56,797 nt of DNA, taken from contig JACPNN010000004.1 in assembly GCA_016185435.1 (NCBI GenBank), positions 1 through 56,797 of the forward strand, read 5' to 3'. Both the position numbers and the translations under genes were made by a program. Below, piece after piece: positions 18,886 to 27,337 of the stretch; position 1 is the first letter of the stretch; each line of letters starts with the position of its first letter. Origin of the DNA: Candidatus Aenigmatarchaeota archaeon (GTDB lineage Archaea > Aenigmatarchaeota > Aenigmatarchaeia > QMZP01). The notes beneath the pieces are model-generated. The model was given only the letters and a program-made list of their open reading frames with translations. It was not told where the DNA came from and did no database searches.

Positions 18886-19281
18886 TTACTTTTCTGGGTA
18901 CCTGATTAATATCCGTATATCCAGTATTCCTGAACCCTCATTCCCCTGCCTGTAAGCATTCCTATTCTTATCTGCTGACCACGGATCTATCACTTCCACG
19001 CCAAACTCTTCAATGAGCTTGCCAAGACACTGGGAAATGCGTATATTTATTCGATCAGCAGTGGTGTAAGATGTTTCCTGCAATTTTTCTTCCAATACCC
19101 ATTCCGGCCTTAAGTAAGCTCCCAAATCATTTGAAAGTTCCTCAAGAAAGGCATATCTGTCAGCAGCCGTATCCTGTCTTCCATCCATACTTGGGCCTTC
19201 ACGCTCCCTTAATTCTCCTGCCTGCATGTAGTGACTAGCGGCATCAAGCAACTTTTCTGTGATGCATCTGCCTCTTTTCAT
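18886..19281 (-). CDS. Hypothetical protein (131 aa) coupled to a wHTH gene
   Basis: The protein is soluble, charged and helical in its first half, with a hydrophobic C-terminal strand reading ILDIRILIRYPEK. The start is supported by a purine-rich GGAGGGGGAG Shine-Dalgarno-like stretch 2-11 bp before ATG 19281. The first 38 bp overlap the end of the upstream wHTH gene, so translation is probably coupled. No family recognised. Its location between a DNA-binding protein and tyrS suggests a partner of the regulator. Confidence 0.55.
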   Translation of the reverse strand: MKRGRCITEKLLDAASHYMQAGELREREGPSMDGRQDTAADRYAFLEELSNDLGAYLRPEWVLEEKLQETSYTTADRINIRISQCLGKLIEEFGVEVIDPWSADKNRNAYRQGNEGSGILDIRILIRYPEK

Positions 19282-19501
19282 GCTCCCCCTCCATTTTTAC
19301 AATCAGTCTTCCGGAATCGGTCAGCTTGGCCACAGGAAAGGTTTCAATAAGCATGAATTCTTTTAGCTGCCGTACCCCGGCCCAGAGGCTCGATCTCGAT
19401 ATGCTTTTTTCTGAGGAAAGTTTGTTTACAAATCTCGTTATTGAAAATCCATGATCGATATCTGCAAGCTCTCTAAGAATCATCCATTGCTTTTCTGTCA
19501 A
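19244..19501 (-). CDS. Small winged-helix DNA-binding protein
   Basis: The 85-residue product from TTG 19501 (the ATG at codon 7 is the alternative) reads as a winged helix: a helix with QWMILRELADI, then ITRFVNKLS, ISRSSLWAGVRQLKEF as recognition helix, and a wing with LTDSGRLIVKM. The same frame stays open upstream to about 19607 and reads GRLANIIWLLAHHSLTEK, which looks like natural protein, yet it contains no ATG, GTG or TTG before 19501. A TATA element lies at 19644-19655 on this strand. The true start may therefore be unusual, or an upstream frameshift may hide it. Confidence 0.6.
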   Translation of the reverse strand: MTEKQWMILRELADIDHGFSITRFVNKLSSEKSISRSSLWAGVRQLKEFMLIETFPVAKLTDSGRLIVKMEGEHEKRQMHHRKVA

Positions 19502-19643
19502 AGAGTGATGGGCAAGAAGCCATATGATATTAGCAAGCCTGCCTAAATCAGGGCCGTTTTCCTTCCCGCTCTGGCAAAGAGCCTCACCTGCTGAACATAT
19601 TGGAATGGCATCACCATCACCGTTTCAATATAGTGATGCGCAG

Positions 19644-19655
19644 GCTTATATATCC
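19644..19655 (-). promoter_or_regulatory. TATA box upstream of the wHTH gene
   Basis: On the minus strand the sequence reads GGATATATAAGC. Transcription would start near 19620, about 120 bp before the annotated start, leaving a long leader or a longer protein. Confidence 0.4.
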
Positions 19656-19768
19656 TTACTATGGCAAATACAGGAGTGGATATGAGGCTTAATGGCTGCT
19701 TTCCGTGGACGCCTTTTTCAAGTTTCAATCCGGAAAAGAGTTAAAATACACCCCTCCCTAATCTAACC

Positions 19769-20476
19769 ATGGCCATCAAGCTTCCTGACCCGGTTGGCAG
19801 CATGCTTGGGACCAACGGCCTCGAATCCGGCGCTGTGACGAATTTCTTTGGGGGGCCCGGGACCGGAAAGACAAATCTCTGCCTGCTTGCTGTCATGGAG
19901 TGTGTAAGGAACAAAGGAAAAGTGGTTTACATTGATACAGAAGGCGGGTTTAGCGCTGAAAGGATCCAGCAGATATGCAGAGGAAATGATATTGATTCTG
20001 AGTCTGCTGTGAAAAATATTGAAATAGTGGAGCCGAAGACTTTTGAGGAGCAGAGGAAATGCATACAGCAGCTCCAGGAAAAAGAGGCTGATCTGATAAT
20101 TGTGGATTCAATTGTTTCCCTGTACAGGCTCGGAAATGATCCCGAGAAAGGAAGGCAGAGCAGGGAAGAATTGCTTGAGGCCAACAGGGAACTCAGCAGG
20201 CAGCTTTCCATTCTGTCCAATATGGCAAGACAGAGGAAGATACCTGTCATTGTCACTGCGCACACGTTCAAGAACTGGGAGACAGGGGAGAATGAGATGA
20301 TAGGAGGGGATGTTCTCAAATACTGGAGCAAGGCCATAATCTTCCTTGAGAGGACGGATAAGCTGTCTGAAAGGAAGGCCACAATTACCAAGCACAGGTT
20401 CATGGAGGAAGGGAAAGAGGCCAAGTTCGTGATTGTGGAGAAGGGGATAGAGCCTTCCAAGTTCAAGATTTTCTAG
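19769..20476 (+). CDS. radB: RadB recombinase paralogue
   Basis: This 235-residue RecA-fold ATPase is an archaeal paralogue of RadA that assists homologous recombination. It has Walker A GGPGTGKT (28-35), the VVYIDTEGGFSAERI strand-helix, and Walker B LIIVDS (about 108-113). An ITKHRFMEEG-type C-terminal strand pattern is present. It lacks the RadA N-terminal helix-hairpin-helix domain, which with its short length points to RadB. A TATA element (TTAAAATAC, about 19741) lies 20-25 bp before the ATG. The RadA gene is not in the window. Confidence 0.9.
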   Translation: MAIKLPDPVGSMLGTNGLESGAVTNFFGGPGTGKTNLCLLAVMECVRNKGKVVYIDTEGGFSAERIQQICRGNDIDSESAVKNIEIVEPKTFEEQRKCIQQLQEKEADLIIVDSIVSLYRLGNDPEKGRQSREELLEANRELSRQLSILSNMARQRKIPVIVTAHTFKNWETGENEMIGGDVLKYWSKAIIFLERTDKLSERKATITKHRFMEEGKEAKFVIVEKGIEPSKFKIF

Positions 20477-20561
20477 GAATGCCCAAGCTTCCGCAGAGTA
20501 CCTGTGAGCTACGATTTTGGTTTCCAATAAAAATTCTGCACCGAATATTATCTGAGAGATT

Positions 20562-21503
20562 ATGGGCCCCATAGGCAGTGGATTTTACTGGCTGTCGAAA
20601 AGAAAATGGCCGAATCGGTTCACCAAAAGCCCTCTGGGCAAAAGAGCCTTTTCCGGCCTTACCAAGAAGTTCCTTGCAGGCGAAGACCTTGAAGAAGCAG
20701 CCAGCGCTGCGAGGAAATATGAGCAGTACGGAATAGCAAGCAGCTTATCCCATGTGGGCGAAGACCTGAAAAAAGAGGAAGATGTTGAGAAGGAAGCTGA
20801 AGAAACTATCCGGATAATCAGCACAATATCAGAACAGGGGATTAAGGGAGACATATCGGTAAAGCCCTCGCATTTGGGATACAATGTCAAAGGCAGAGGC
20901 GACTTCTGCTATGACAATCTGAAGAGGGTAGTGAGATATGCAAAGGGGAAAGGGGTGAATGTTGAGATAGACATGGAAGGCGGCAAGCTTACTGATTATA
21001 CCATTGAACTCTATCTGGATTTTCATGAGCAGTACCCTCCCATAATCGTGGCCTTGCAGGCCAATCACGAAAAGGCTGAAAAGCATGCTGAAAAGCTCCT
21101 CAGAGAGAACGGCAACATAAGGCTTGTCAAGGGCGCCTACAGCGACCCTAAACATTTCATCACTGGCAGGGTTGAAGTAGACAGGGCCTACAAAAGAATA
21201 ACGGACATGGCTCTCTATAAGTCGAAATCAGGCAGCTACCGGACCGCAATAGCCACACATGACGCAGAACTGATCAGGCATGCTGAATGGATAATAGGCC
21301 ACATGGAGGTCCCGAAAGAAAATTACGAGTTCCAGATGCTGCACGGAGTCAGAACGGAAGAGCTCCACAGGCTCGCACAGGGGGGCCACCCGACAAGGGT
21401 TTATCTCAGCTACGGCGAGGACTGGTTCCCATACGTCATGCGCAGGCTGGCTGAAAGGCCGTCGAATGCTTTTCTTTTCATCCGCAGCATGCTTCAGGGA
21501 TAA
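20562..21503 (+). CDS. Proline dehydrogenase
   Basis: This 313-residue FAD enzyme oxidises proline to pyrroline-5-carboxylate. The TIM-barrel signatures are VEIDMEGGKLTDYT, RLVKGAYSDPK, IATHDAELI, YEFQMLHGVR and the substrate-binding RVYLSYGEDWFPYVMRRLAER near the C-terminus. The length matches free-standing archaeal and bacterial ProDH rather than the fused PutA. No pyrroline-5-carboxylate dehydrogenase is in the window. It lies 85 bp after radB and could share its transcript. The enzyme is not common in reduced archaeal genomes. Confidence 0.92.
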   Translation: MGPIGSGFYWLSKRKWPNRFTKSPLGKRAFSGLTKKFLAGEDLEEAASAARKYEQYGIASSLSHVGEDLKKEEDVEKEAEETIRIISTISEQGIKGDISVKPSHLGYNVKGRGDFCYDNLKRVVRYAKGKGVNVEIDMEGGKLTDYTIELYLDFHEQYPPIIVALQANHEKAEKHAEKLLRENGNIRLVKGAYSDPKHFITGRVEVDRAYKRITDMALYKSKSGSYRTAIATHDAELIRHAEWIIGHMEVPKENYEFQMLHGVRTEELHRLAQGGHPTRVYLSYGEDWFPYVMRRLAERPSNAFLFIRSMLQG

Positions 21504-21550
21504 AGGGCCTTAAAAAAAGGAAATAAGATTTTCTCCCCTTTGGTTTTCAA

Positions 21551-21562
21551 TGGTTTTTTTAT
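21551..21562 (+). terminator. T-rich terminator after proline dehydrogenase
   Basis: TGGTTTTTTTAT follows the stop by about 50 bp. A U-rich run is the usual archaeal termination signal. Confidence 0.35.
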
Positions 21563-21688
21563 CCAATTAAGCTTGGGATGGCAAAAAGGCATTATAAAAC
21601 AGCAGATAAACCTATAGGTCTTCCATATAGATAGAATATAGCACAAATGGGTATCTGCCAAAAATGAATGCGAATGAGGGAACAGTAA

Positions 21689-21702
21689 AGTATTTTATAC
21701 TG
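21689..21702 (+). promoter_or_regulatory. TATA box of enolase
   Basis: AGTATTTTATACTG lies 18-31 bp before ATG 21720, consistent with a leaderless mRNA. Confidence 0.5.
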
Positions 21703-21719
21703 TGAAATAGATTGGTATT

Positions 21720-22994
21720 ATGAACAATTTTGCGATAAAGAAGGTGAAGGCAAGATGGGTGCTTGATTCCAGAAGCACGCCTACTGTAGAGGCCGAAGTT
21801 CATTCAGGGAAAGGCTCGGGAAGGGCGATGGTCCCGTCAGGGGCGAGCACAGGGACACATGAGGCTTTGGAAATGAGAGACGGGACAAAGGAATTCCACG
21901 GGAAAGGCGTAAGGAATGCTGTAGATAATGTGAATAAAAAAATAGCAGAACATTTAGAGGGAATTGATTCGAGAAATCAGGAGCAGGTAGACAGGAAGAT
22001 GATAGAGTTGGATGGCACCGATAACAAGTCAAAGCTTGGCGCAAATGCAATCCTTGCTGTTTCCATGGCAAATGCGAGATGCGCTTCTTCAGGACTCAGG
22101 AAAGAACTTTTTGAATACCTTGCTGGAATGAACAAGGATGATGCAAAGGTTCTGCCTGTCCCCATGATGAACATCATAAACGGCGGCATGCATGCGGGAA
22201 ACGGCCTTGCGATGCAGGAGTTCATGATACTGCCTTCCGGGATGAAAAACTTTTCAGAGGCCCTGAAGGCAGGAGCGGAGATCTATCACAGCCTCAAGGG
22301 ATATCTCAAAGAAAAACACGGGAAAGGCGCGATAAATGTGGGCGATGAAGGCGGTTTCGCTCCCCCAATCTCTGACACAAGGCAGGCATTAGGTGCAATA
22401 ATGAAGGCCATTGAAATTTCAGGATACAGCTCAAATGAAATTAAACTGGGACTGGATGCCGCTGCAAGCAGCTTCTTCAAAGAGGGGCTTTATCATATTG
22501 ACGGCAAGAAAATTTCTCCGGAAGATATGGCCTCTTTTTATGGCAAGCTATGCGAGGAATACCCAATTGCTTCCATAGAGGATCCTATGCATGAGGAGGA
22601 TTTTGACGGTTTTAGAAAGGTTACAGAGGCCATAGGAAGGAAGATACAGATTCTGGGGGATGATGTTTTTGTCACAAATGTAAAGAGGCTTTCAAGGGGC
22701 ATAGAAATGAAGGCAGCAAATGCCTTGCTTCTCAAACTTAACCAGGTAGGAACAATAACAGAGGCCCTCGATGCCTTCAGGATGGCCAGAAAGGCAGGCT
22801 GGAATGTGGCCATAAGCCACCGTTCAGGCGAGACAGAGGACAGCTTCATAGCAGACCTGGCCGTTGGCTGGAACGCGGGCCAGATAAAGACAGGAGCTCC
22901 TGCAAGGGGCGAGAGAACGGCCAAATACAACCAGCTTCTGAGGATAGAGGAGATGCTCGGCAAAAAGGCGTTATTTGGTGATACAAAACTGTGA
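21720..22994 (+). CDS. eno: Enolase (phosphopyruvate hydratase)
   Basis: This 424-residue glycolytic enzyme interconverts 2-phosphoglycerate and phosphoenolpyruvate. It begins with the family's VLDSRSTPTVEAEV and VPSGASTGTHEALE loops. It contains the metal and substrate motifs GDEGGFAPP, SIEDPMHEEDFDGF, ILGDDVFVTN, the catalytic-Lys strand LLLKLNQVGTITEAL and ISHRSGETED. The expected C-terminal RIEE is present. It stands alone in a monocistronic unit. Confidence 0.97.
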   Translation: MNNFAIKKVKARWVLDSRSTPTVEAEVHSGKGSGRAMVPSGASTGTHEALEMRDGTKEFHGKGVRNAVDNVNKKIAEHLEGIDSRNQEQVDRKMIELDGTDNKSKLGANAILAVSMANARCASSGLRKELFEYLAGMNKDDAKVLPVPMMNIINGGMHAGNGLAMQEFMILPSGMKNFSEALKAGAEIYHSLKGYLKEKHGKGAINVGDEGGFAPPISDTRQALGAIMKAIEISGYSSNEIKLGLDAAASSFFKEGLYHIDGKKISPEDMASFYGKLCEEYPIASIEDPMHEEDFDGFRKVTEAIGRKIQILGDDVFVTNVKRLSRGIEMKAANALLLKLNQVGTITEALDAFRMARKAGWNVAISHRSGETEDSFIADLAVGWNAGQIKTGAPARGERTAKYNQLLRIEEMLGKKALFGDTKL

Positions 22995-23050
22995 TAATTC
23001 AATATTAACTTCAGTATCGGTATTAGACTTACCTACTATATATACCGGAT

Positions 23051-23485
23051 TTACTTTGATATTTTGTATCCGAATTCTTGCATCTTAATGATATCTGAGT
23101 CTGAAACCAGAAGATATAATGTATATCCTTCCGGACAGCTGCAAGCACGACAAACTATCTCATGTGTCTGTTTTGATTTGATATCGAATATGGTAATTTT
23201 CTGTTTCTTGTAATAATCCTTGATTATTTCGATTTCTGATGGCTCGAGTTCTGGTGTCTTGGAACTTTTTGGATATGAATAAAAATCCATATTGTTGGAC
23301 TTGAGCCAATCAATTTCCCAAGGGTTTCCCAAACACTGGACTGGATCTGTTTCCATCCAGATTCTGCCGGCTTGTCTGGACAAGAGTACTGGATTTATTG
23401 ACTGGAAAAACATAAAACTTGCTGATAGAAGCGCAAGTAGAAATACAATAACGGACCAATAAAATATTTTTTTGGGCTTCACCAT
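23051..23485 (-). CDS. Hypothetical single-pass membrane protein
   Basis: From ATG 23485 the product has about 144 residues, with a hydrophobic helix (about 8-27) right after a Lys-rich start. The soluble part contains a C-R-A-C-S-C-PEGY cluster near the C-terminus, which could form a disulfide or metal site. A GTG at 23536 would add 17 residues. It ends just past the enolase stop and begins 65 bp after the WWDYG gene on the same strand, so the two may be cotranscribed. No family recognised. Base composition is AT-richer than the neighbours. Confidence 0.5.
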   Translation of the reverse strand: MVKPKKIFYWSVIVFLLALLSASFMFFQSINPVLLSRQAGRIWMETDPVQCLGNPWEIDWLKSNNMDFYSYPKSSKTPELEPSEIEIIKDYYKKQKITIFDIKSKQTHEIVCRACSCPEGYTLYLLVSDSDIIKMQEFGYKISK

Positions 23486-23549
23486 AAATTTGATTATATC
23501 TGCTCCTATAAAATTCTTCTGAAAATTGTCTGACACTTGAAATCAACAG

Positions 23550-24356
23550 TCATTTGACTCTGTATATCGCAGCGCTCCTGTTGTCGGTAAATGCCAGCTC
23601 AAAGCCGTCTATCTTGGAGAGGTTCAGGATCTGGAATATCAGGCTTGTGGAGTTGATCGCTATCGGCCCTATGCCGGTGTTGACTATCTCATGTGGCGTG
23701 TTTGTCACGTTGTACATGACCCACGTCCTGGATACATCGAAAGCGCCGACAAGCACGTATCTGGAGCCGTATTTCTGCATAATCTGCCTAGCCTTTGGAT
23801 AATCGCTTGTCGAAAAGATTGCTGCAAGATCTGATATCCTGCTGTCCTCCTCCAGATCTCCTGCTGCCACGGAATCCCATTTGCCTGTGCGGGAGTATTC
23901 CGCAACGCTGAATAGTATGCTCTTGGATGGCGCATAGGCCAGGGCTTTCCTGTCTGAATATCCCCTTATGGTGTGGCCATAGTCCCACCAGCTTGTCACC
24001 ACATCTCCAGGCAGGGTATTGTTCCTGAGCCACTCCAGTGTCTCGATAAGCTCAGGGAAGAATATGTACCTGTACTTCCTGCCGTCTGATGTGTACTCTA
24101 TATCTACCGAATAAGTGTTGTTCTCAACAATCCTTATCAGCCTCGCGCCGTTTTCAAGAGCGAGGCTGTCATTTGAGAGATTGCCTGCCTGGACTGGCTG
24201 CGGCGGCTTTTCAGCCGACTGGGGAGCAGTATTGCCGGGAATGTTCAAGATATATATCACGATTGCAGCGCTCACGGCCAGGCCTATAAAAACTGCTATC
24301 AGGATGTCGGAATGCTTTGACAATTCAGATGCTATCCCCTTTCCGTCTGATGTCAT
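23550..24356 (-). CDS. Free-standing WWDYG domain of STT3/AglB type
   Basis: This 268-residue protein has one membrane helix (about 18-40) and an outer domain with the WWDYG motif at 123-127, in a TSWWDYGHTIRGYSDRKAL context. That motif is the acceptor-sequon-binding signature of oligosaccharyltransferase STT3/AglB. It is followed by the usual ARQIMQKYGSRYVLV region of the C-terminal globular domain. The 11-13 membrane helices that carry the catalytic aspartates of a full AglB (about 600-1000 residues) are absent. The start is backed by a TATA box (24377-24387). It cannot be a complete glycosyltransferase alone, so a sequon-binding helper is inferred. Confidence 0.75.
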   Translation of the reverse strand: MTSDGKGIASELSKHSDILIAVFIGLAVSAAIVIYILNIPGNTAPQSAEKPPQPVQAGNLSNDSLALENGARLIRIVENNTYSVDIEYTSDGRKYRYIFFPELIETLEWLRNNTLPGDVVTSWWDYGHTIRGYSDRKALAYAPSKSILFSVAEYSRTGKWDSVAAGDLEEDSRISDLAAIFSTSDYPKARQIMQKYGSRYVLVGAFDVSRTWVMYNVTNTPHEIVNTGIGPIAINSTSLIFQILNLSKIDGFELAFTDNRSAAIYRVK

Positions 24357-24376
24357 TGGTACATGATGTATCAGGG

Positions 24377-24387
24377 GTATTTAAGCT
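24377..24387 (-). promoter_or_regulatory. TATA box of the WWDYG protein gene
   Basis: On the minus strand GCTTAAATACC lies 21-31 bp before ATG 24356. Confidence 0.45.
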
Positions 24388-24444
24388 TGGATTTCCAATC
24401 TCTACCCTATACTTTCTGGCTAGCATTTTGCGCACAGAGGGCAT

Positions 24445-24726
24445 ATGGCGAAAGAGCTGCGGTCTGCAATGGGGACGGTATATGTGCATGGGGAATACGA
24501 TATCGGGTTAAGGACCGGACTCGAATCATCCCCTTATAATGTCGACCTCTTTCTGCTCAATGATGGCAATTGGGCAGATGCAACGCTCGTGAGGACCCTT
24601 GAATCGTGCGAAGACGAAATGACAGCAAGGGAGATGCACTACAGATATTCGAACAATTATGACGGGTGCAGAAAGATTGCCGAAGAGTTTTTGTTAAGAA
24701 ATTACGGATTATCGAAAAAAAGATAG
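24445..24726 (+). CDS. Hypothetical protein (93 aa)
   Basis: This small, soluble, acidic protein with Cys-Glu-Asp-Glu and a Lys/Arg tail resembles no family I know. ATG 24445 follows a short AT-poor leader. The stop is 8 bp from the end of convergent lysS. Codon use agrees with the surrounding genes, so I keep it as likely real. Confidence 0.5.
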   Translation: MAKELRSAMGTVYVHGEYDIGLRTGLESSPYNVDLFLLNDGNWADATLVRTLESCEDEMTAREMHYRYSNNYDGCRKIAEEFLLRNYGLSKKR

Positions 24727-24733
24727 GAAAATT

Positions 24734-26392
24734 TCAGATGGATTCCTCTATCAGTTTTGTGACCTTTTCCTTCCCTGCAAAAAGTATGAACTGCGCCAGT
24801 TTCGGGCCATGATCCTTGCCGACAAGGATTGTGTAGCAGGCCCTGAAGAATTCCTTTGCTTCCAAATTATTCCTTTTTATTATTGAATAAATCTTCTCCT
24901 CCAGTTTTTCCTCTTCCTCATCCGGGAGACTGGTTAACGCGTGAAGCAGGTCTGCAAGCGCATTTCGCAGGCCAGCCTCAAGGCGCACCTTTTCACTTTT
25001 TTCCCTCAAAGAAAACCTGTACTGCTCAGGGGCAAACTTCCTTACCCAGCTTGAAGCGTCATTCAGCCTTTCAGTAATATAGGCCTTTTCTTCCTTGCCA
25101 AGCTTCCTTGTTTTCCCTGTCTCCTGCAGTTTCTGAATTGCCTTGCCAATATCGAAATTTGTGGTCTGGATCACCATGGAGGCAAAGGAGAGGGGAATCC
25201 GGGGCGGCAGATTCTCTGGCAGCTTTCCCACATGGGAAAGCTCGTATATCCTTTTTTCCTGCTTCAATTCCTTTTCGTTCTCGATTTTTTCTGCCCCGAA
25301 ATAGATCCTTTCGGTTCTGTCGTAGCTGTCATAGAGAAGCAGGAGCTTGTTTGTCCCATAGGGGTCAAAGTCGATAACGGCATGCGGCCTCGTCCTGACA
25401 AGAAGGTATCTCAGTATCTTGGCCGACAATATTTCGGATATCTCCCTGAAGCCCACTCCGACGCCTTTTGAGGTGGACATCTTTGCCCCCCCTACAGTGA
25501 AGAATTCATATCCCTTGCCTATCTCAGACCTGTCTGAGGGATATGGGGGAGGATAATTGAATATTTCAGAAGCTATTCTTATGGCCACTTCCCTTGCCCC
25601 GCCCTTGGAGAAGTGGTCCTTGCCTGCAGTCTCAAAGACAACACCCACTGCCGGCCACTTTGCCGCCCACTCGACTTTCCACGGCAGCTTGCCGCTCCCG
25701 TTGTATGGGGAGATTTCCCCCTGATGGCCGCAGCCCTTCGCCCAGTCGACAAGATGAGGGGAGCATGTGTATTTGACAATTTCCCTTTCCCCGTCCCATT
25801 CATAGGCAGCAGTTGTCCCTATTTTGCCGCAATTCCCGCATATTGGATTGAAAGGGAGCTTGTCATTTGCCTTTCCGTAGAGTTTCTTGTATATCTCCTG
25901 TATTTTCCGGAAATTGTCAAGGGCAAGCCTGATATAGGGGTTAAAATCGCCGTTTTCGTAATGTGTGGAAGTCCTTTCCAGAACAACCTCTATCCCGAAG
26001 TCAGGGAATTTTTCGGCAGAGTCCATGAAATAGTATTCTGCGAATGAGGCGTACCCCTTAACCGGGCTGGGGACGTCCTTCATGGGCATGCCCATGAAAG
26101 GCAGGAATTTCTTCCTGTCGAGGCCTGATGGGATGGCATCCATGGGGTCCATGTCGTCAGAGCTGAGGATGAACCTTGCCCTCATGCCCATGCTTCTCAT
26201 GGCCTTGGCCACAGTGTCATGGATTATCCATCCTCTTCCTGAGCCGATATGTATCTTTCCTGAAGGAGTTTTCTCGTCGTAGCAGATGTAGCCTTTCTCC
26301 TTCACGACCTTCTGCAGAACAGGCTCTCTGGAAACCCTTTCCTTCACGGCAGCAGCTATCTGGTCGGCCCAGAAAAGGCTTTCTTCAGGCAT
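24734..26392 (-). CDS. lysS: Lysyl-tRNA synthetase, class I
   Basis: This 552-residue class I enzyme is the archaeal alternative to the bacterial class II LysRS. HIGH appears as HIGS (48-51) in the TPSGKIHIGSGRGW context, and KMSKS as KMSTSKG (304-310). A zinc-binding region in the middle has CGNCG and C-x-H / CGHQ pairs, followed by the helical anticodon cage. I chose ATG 26392, 22 bp after a TATA element and clear of the upstream gene, over a possible start at 26443. It charges the two intron-containing tRNA-Lys species found elsewhere in the window. Confidence 0.95.
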   Translation of the reverse strand: MPEESLFWADQIAAAVKERVSREPVLQKVVKEKGYICYDEKTPSGKIHIGSGRGWIIHDTVAKAMRSMGMRARFILSSDDMDPMDAIPSGLDRKKFLPFMGMPMKDVPSPVKGYASFAEYYFMDSAEKFPDFGIEVVLERTSTHYENGDFNPYIRLALDNFRKIQEIYKKLYGKANDKLPFNPICGNCGKIGTTAAYEWDGEREIVKYTCSPHLVDWAKGCGHQGEISPYNGSGKLPWKVEWAAKWPAVGVVFETAGKDHFSKGGAREVAIRIASEIFNYPPPYPSDRSEIGKGYEFFTVGGAKMSTSKGVGVGFREISEILSAKILRYLLVRTRPHAVIDFDPYGTNKLLLLYDSYDRTERIYFGAEKIENEKELKQEKRIYELSHVGKLPENLPPRIPLSFASMVIQTTNFDIGKAIQKLQETGKTRKLGKEEKAYITERLNDASSWVRKFAPEQYRFSLREKSEKVRLEAGLRNALADLLHALTSLPDEEEEKLEEKIYSIIKRNNLEAKEFFRACYTILVGKDHGPKLAQFILFAGKEKVTKLIEESI

Positions 26393-26413
26393 ATGTAAGA
26401 AATATGCCGGGGT

Positions 26414-26424
26414 GATTTTTAAGC
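26414..26424 (-). promoter_or_regulatory. TATA box of lysS
   Basis: GCTTAAAAATC on the minus strand lies about 22 bp before ATG 26392. Confidence 0.4.
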
Positions 26425-26439
26425 GAAGTGGAAGTCTAT

Positions 26440-27294
26440 TCACCCAAAAATAAATAAGAAGACAAGGAAAATAAATCCGCCTATAAAGAAGCTTGCTGCA
26501 TTCATGAGAAAGCTGAGGATTAAGGCCTTTTTTAAGGGAAAAAGATTCCTGTTTACGAAATGCAAAAGAGCTCCTTCGAAAAGGACTGCGAAAATCTCGG
26601 CGAGAATAATCATATTTATTGGACTGAGCCCGGCTGAAGGGATGATAAACCAGACCAATGGAAATGAGATTATATTAGCCACGGATACTGTGGATAGAAC
26701 TCTCTTTAGGAATTTGGAATACTTCTCTGCATAATCTTTACCTCTCCTCATGTAAATGAAAACAACAAGAAGCTCTATAGTCAATGTAATGAACAATGCT
26801 ATGACGAATATCCGAAGAGCGTCGCTCGCCAATGTCGTCTCTCTTATTTCGATAGTGCCTGAGGAAAGGAGATTGGCATAATAATTGCTGTGAAAGTTTT
26901 TTCGTTCAACTTCACCGCTTATGAACGTCTTTTCGAGGGAGGGCACATAAACTGCAAGCCTGAAAAGGGATGGAGGATGGTAACTGAAGTGACAACTGCT
27001 GTATCTGCATTCCCCTCCCCATGCCAACGCGGCAGGCTGCCAGTAGCAGTTTTTGACCGGATCAAATTCCTTAATGCCGAACTTTTGAGCAATAATAGCA
27101 TCTTTTATCCTCTCTGGCTGAAGCCCAACTATCGTATCGCAGCCCAGCATCCTGGCATAAAACAGATTGTCGTTTATTCTTCCACTGTTATAATTGACAT
27201 AGATATCAACTGTAGCCTTTGGACCGATGTCAGCATAAGCCTGCGCTGCTAACAGGAGAGGAAGAAAAAGTATGATGATAAAGCTTTTTCTCAT
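26440..27294 (-). CDS. Membrane protein with extracytoplasmic Cys-rich domain
   Basis: This 284-residue protein has a signal peptide (1-21, ending AQAYA). An outer domain (22-155) has a C-x(n)-C pattern and a GGECRYSSCHF segment. Four or so membrane helices follow between 160 and 284. I do not recognise a family. The arrangement (secreted head, helical membrane tail) is seen in uncharacterised archaeal envelope proteins. It lies between scpB and lysS in a minus-strand cluster with short spacing. Confidence 0.65.
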   Translation of the reverse strand: MRKSFIIILFLPLLLAAQAYADIGPKATVDIYVNYNSGRINDNLFYARMLGCDTIVGLQPERIKDAIIAQKFGIKEFDPVKNCYWQPAALAWGGECRYSSCHFSYHPPSLFRLAVYVPSLEKTFISGEVERKNFHSNYYANLLSSGTIEIRETTLASDALRIFVIALFITLTIELLVVFIYMRRGKDYAEKYSKFLKRVLSTVSVANIISFPLVWFIIPSAGLSPINMIILAEIFAVLFEGALLHFVNRNLFPLKKALILSFLMNAASFFIGGFIFLVFLFIFG

Positions 27295-27337
27295 ATAAGA
27301 TATTTGGCAGGATTTGGTTAAAAATGATATAAAGCCA

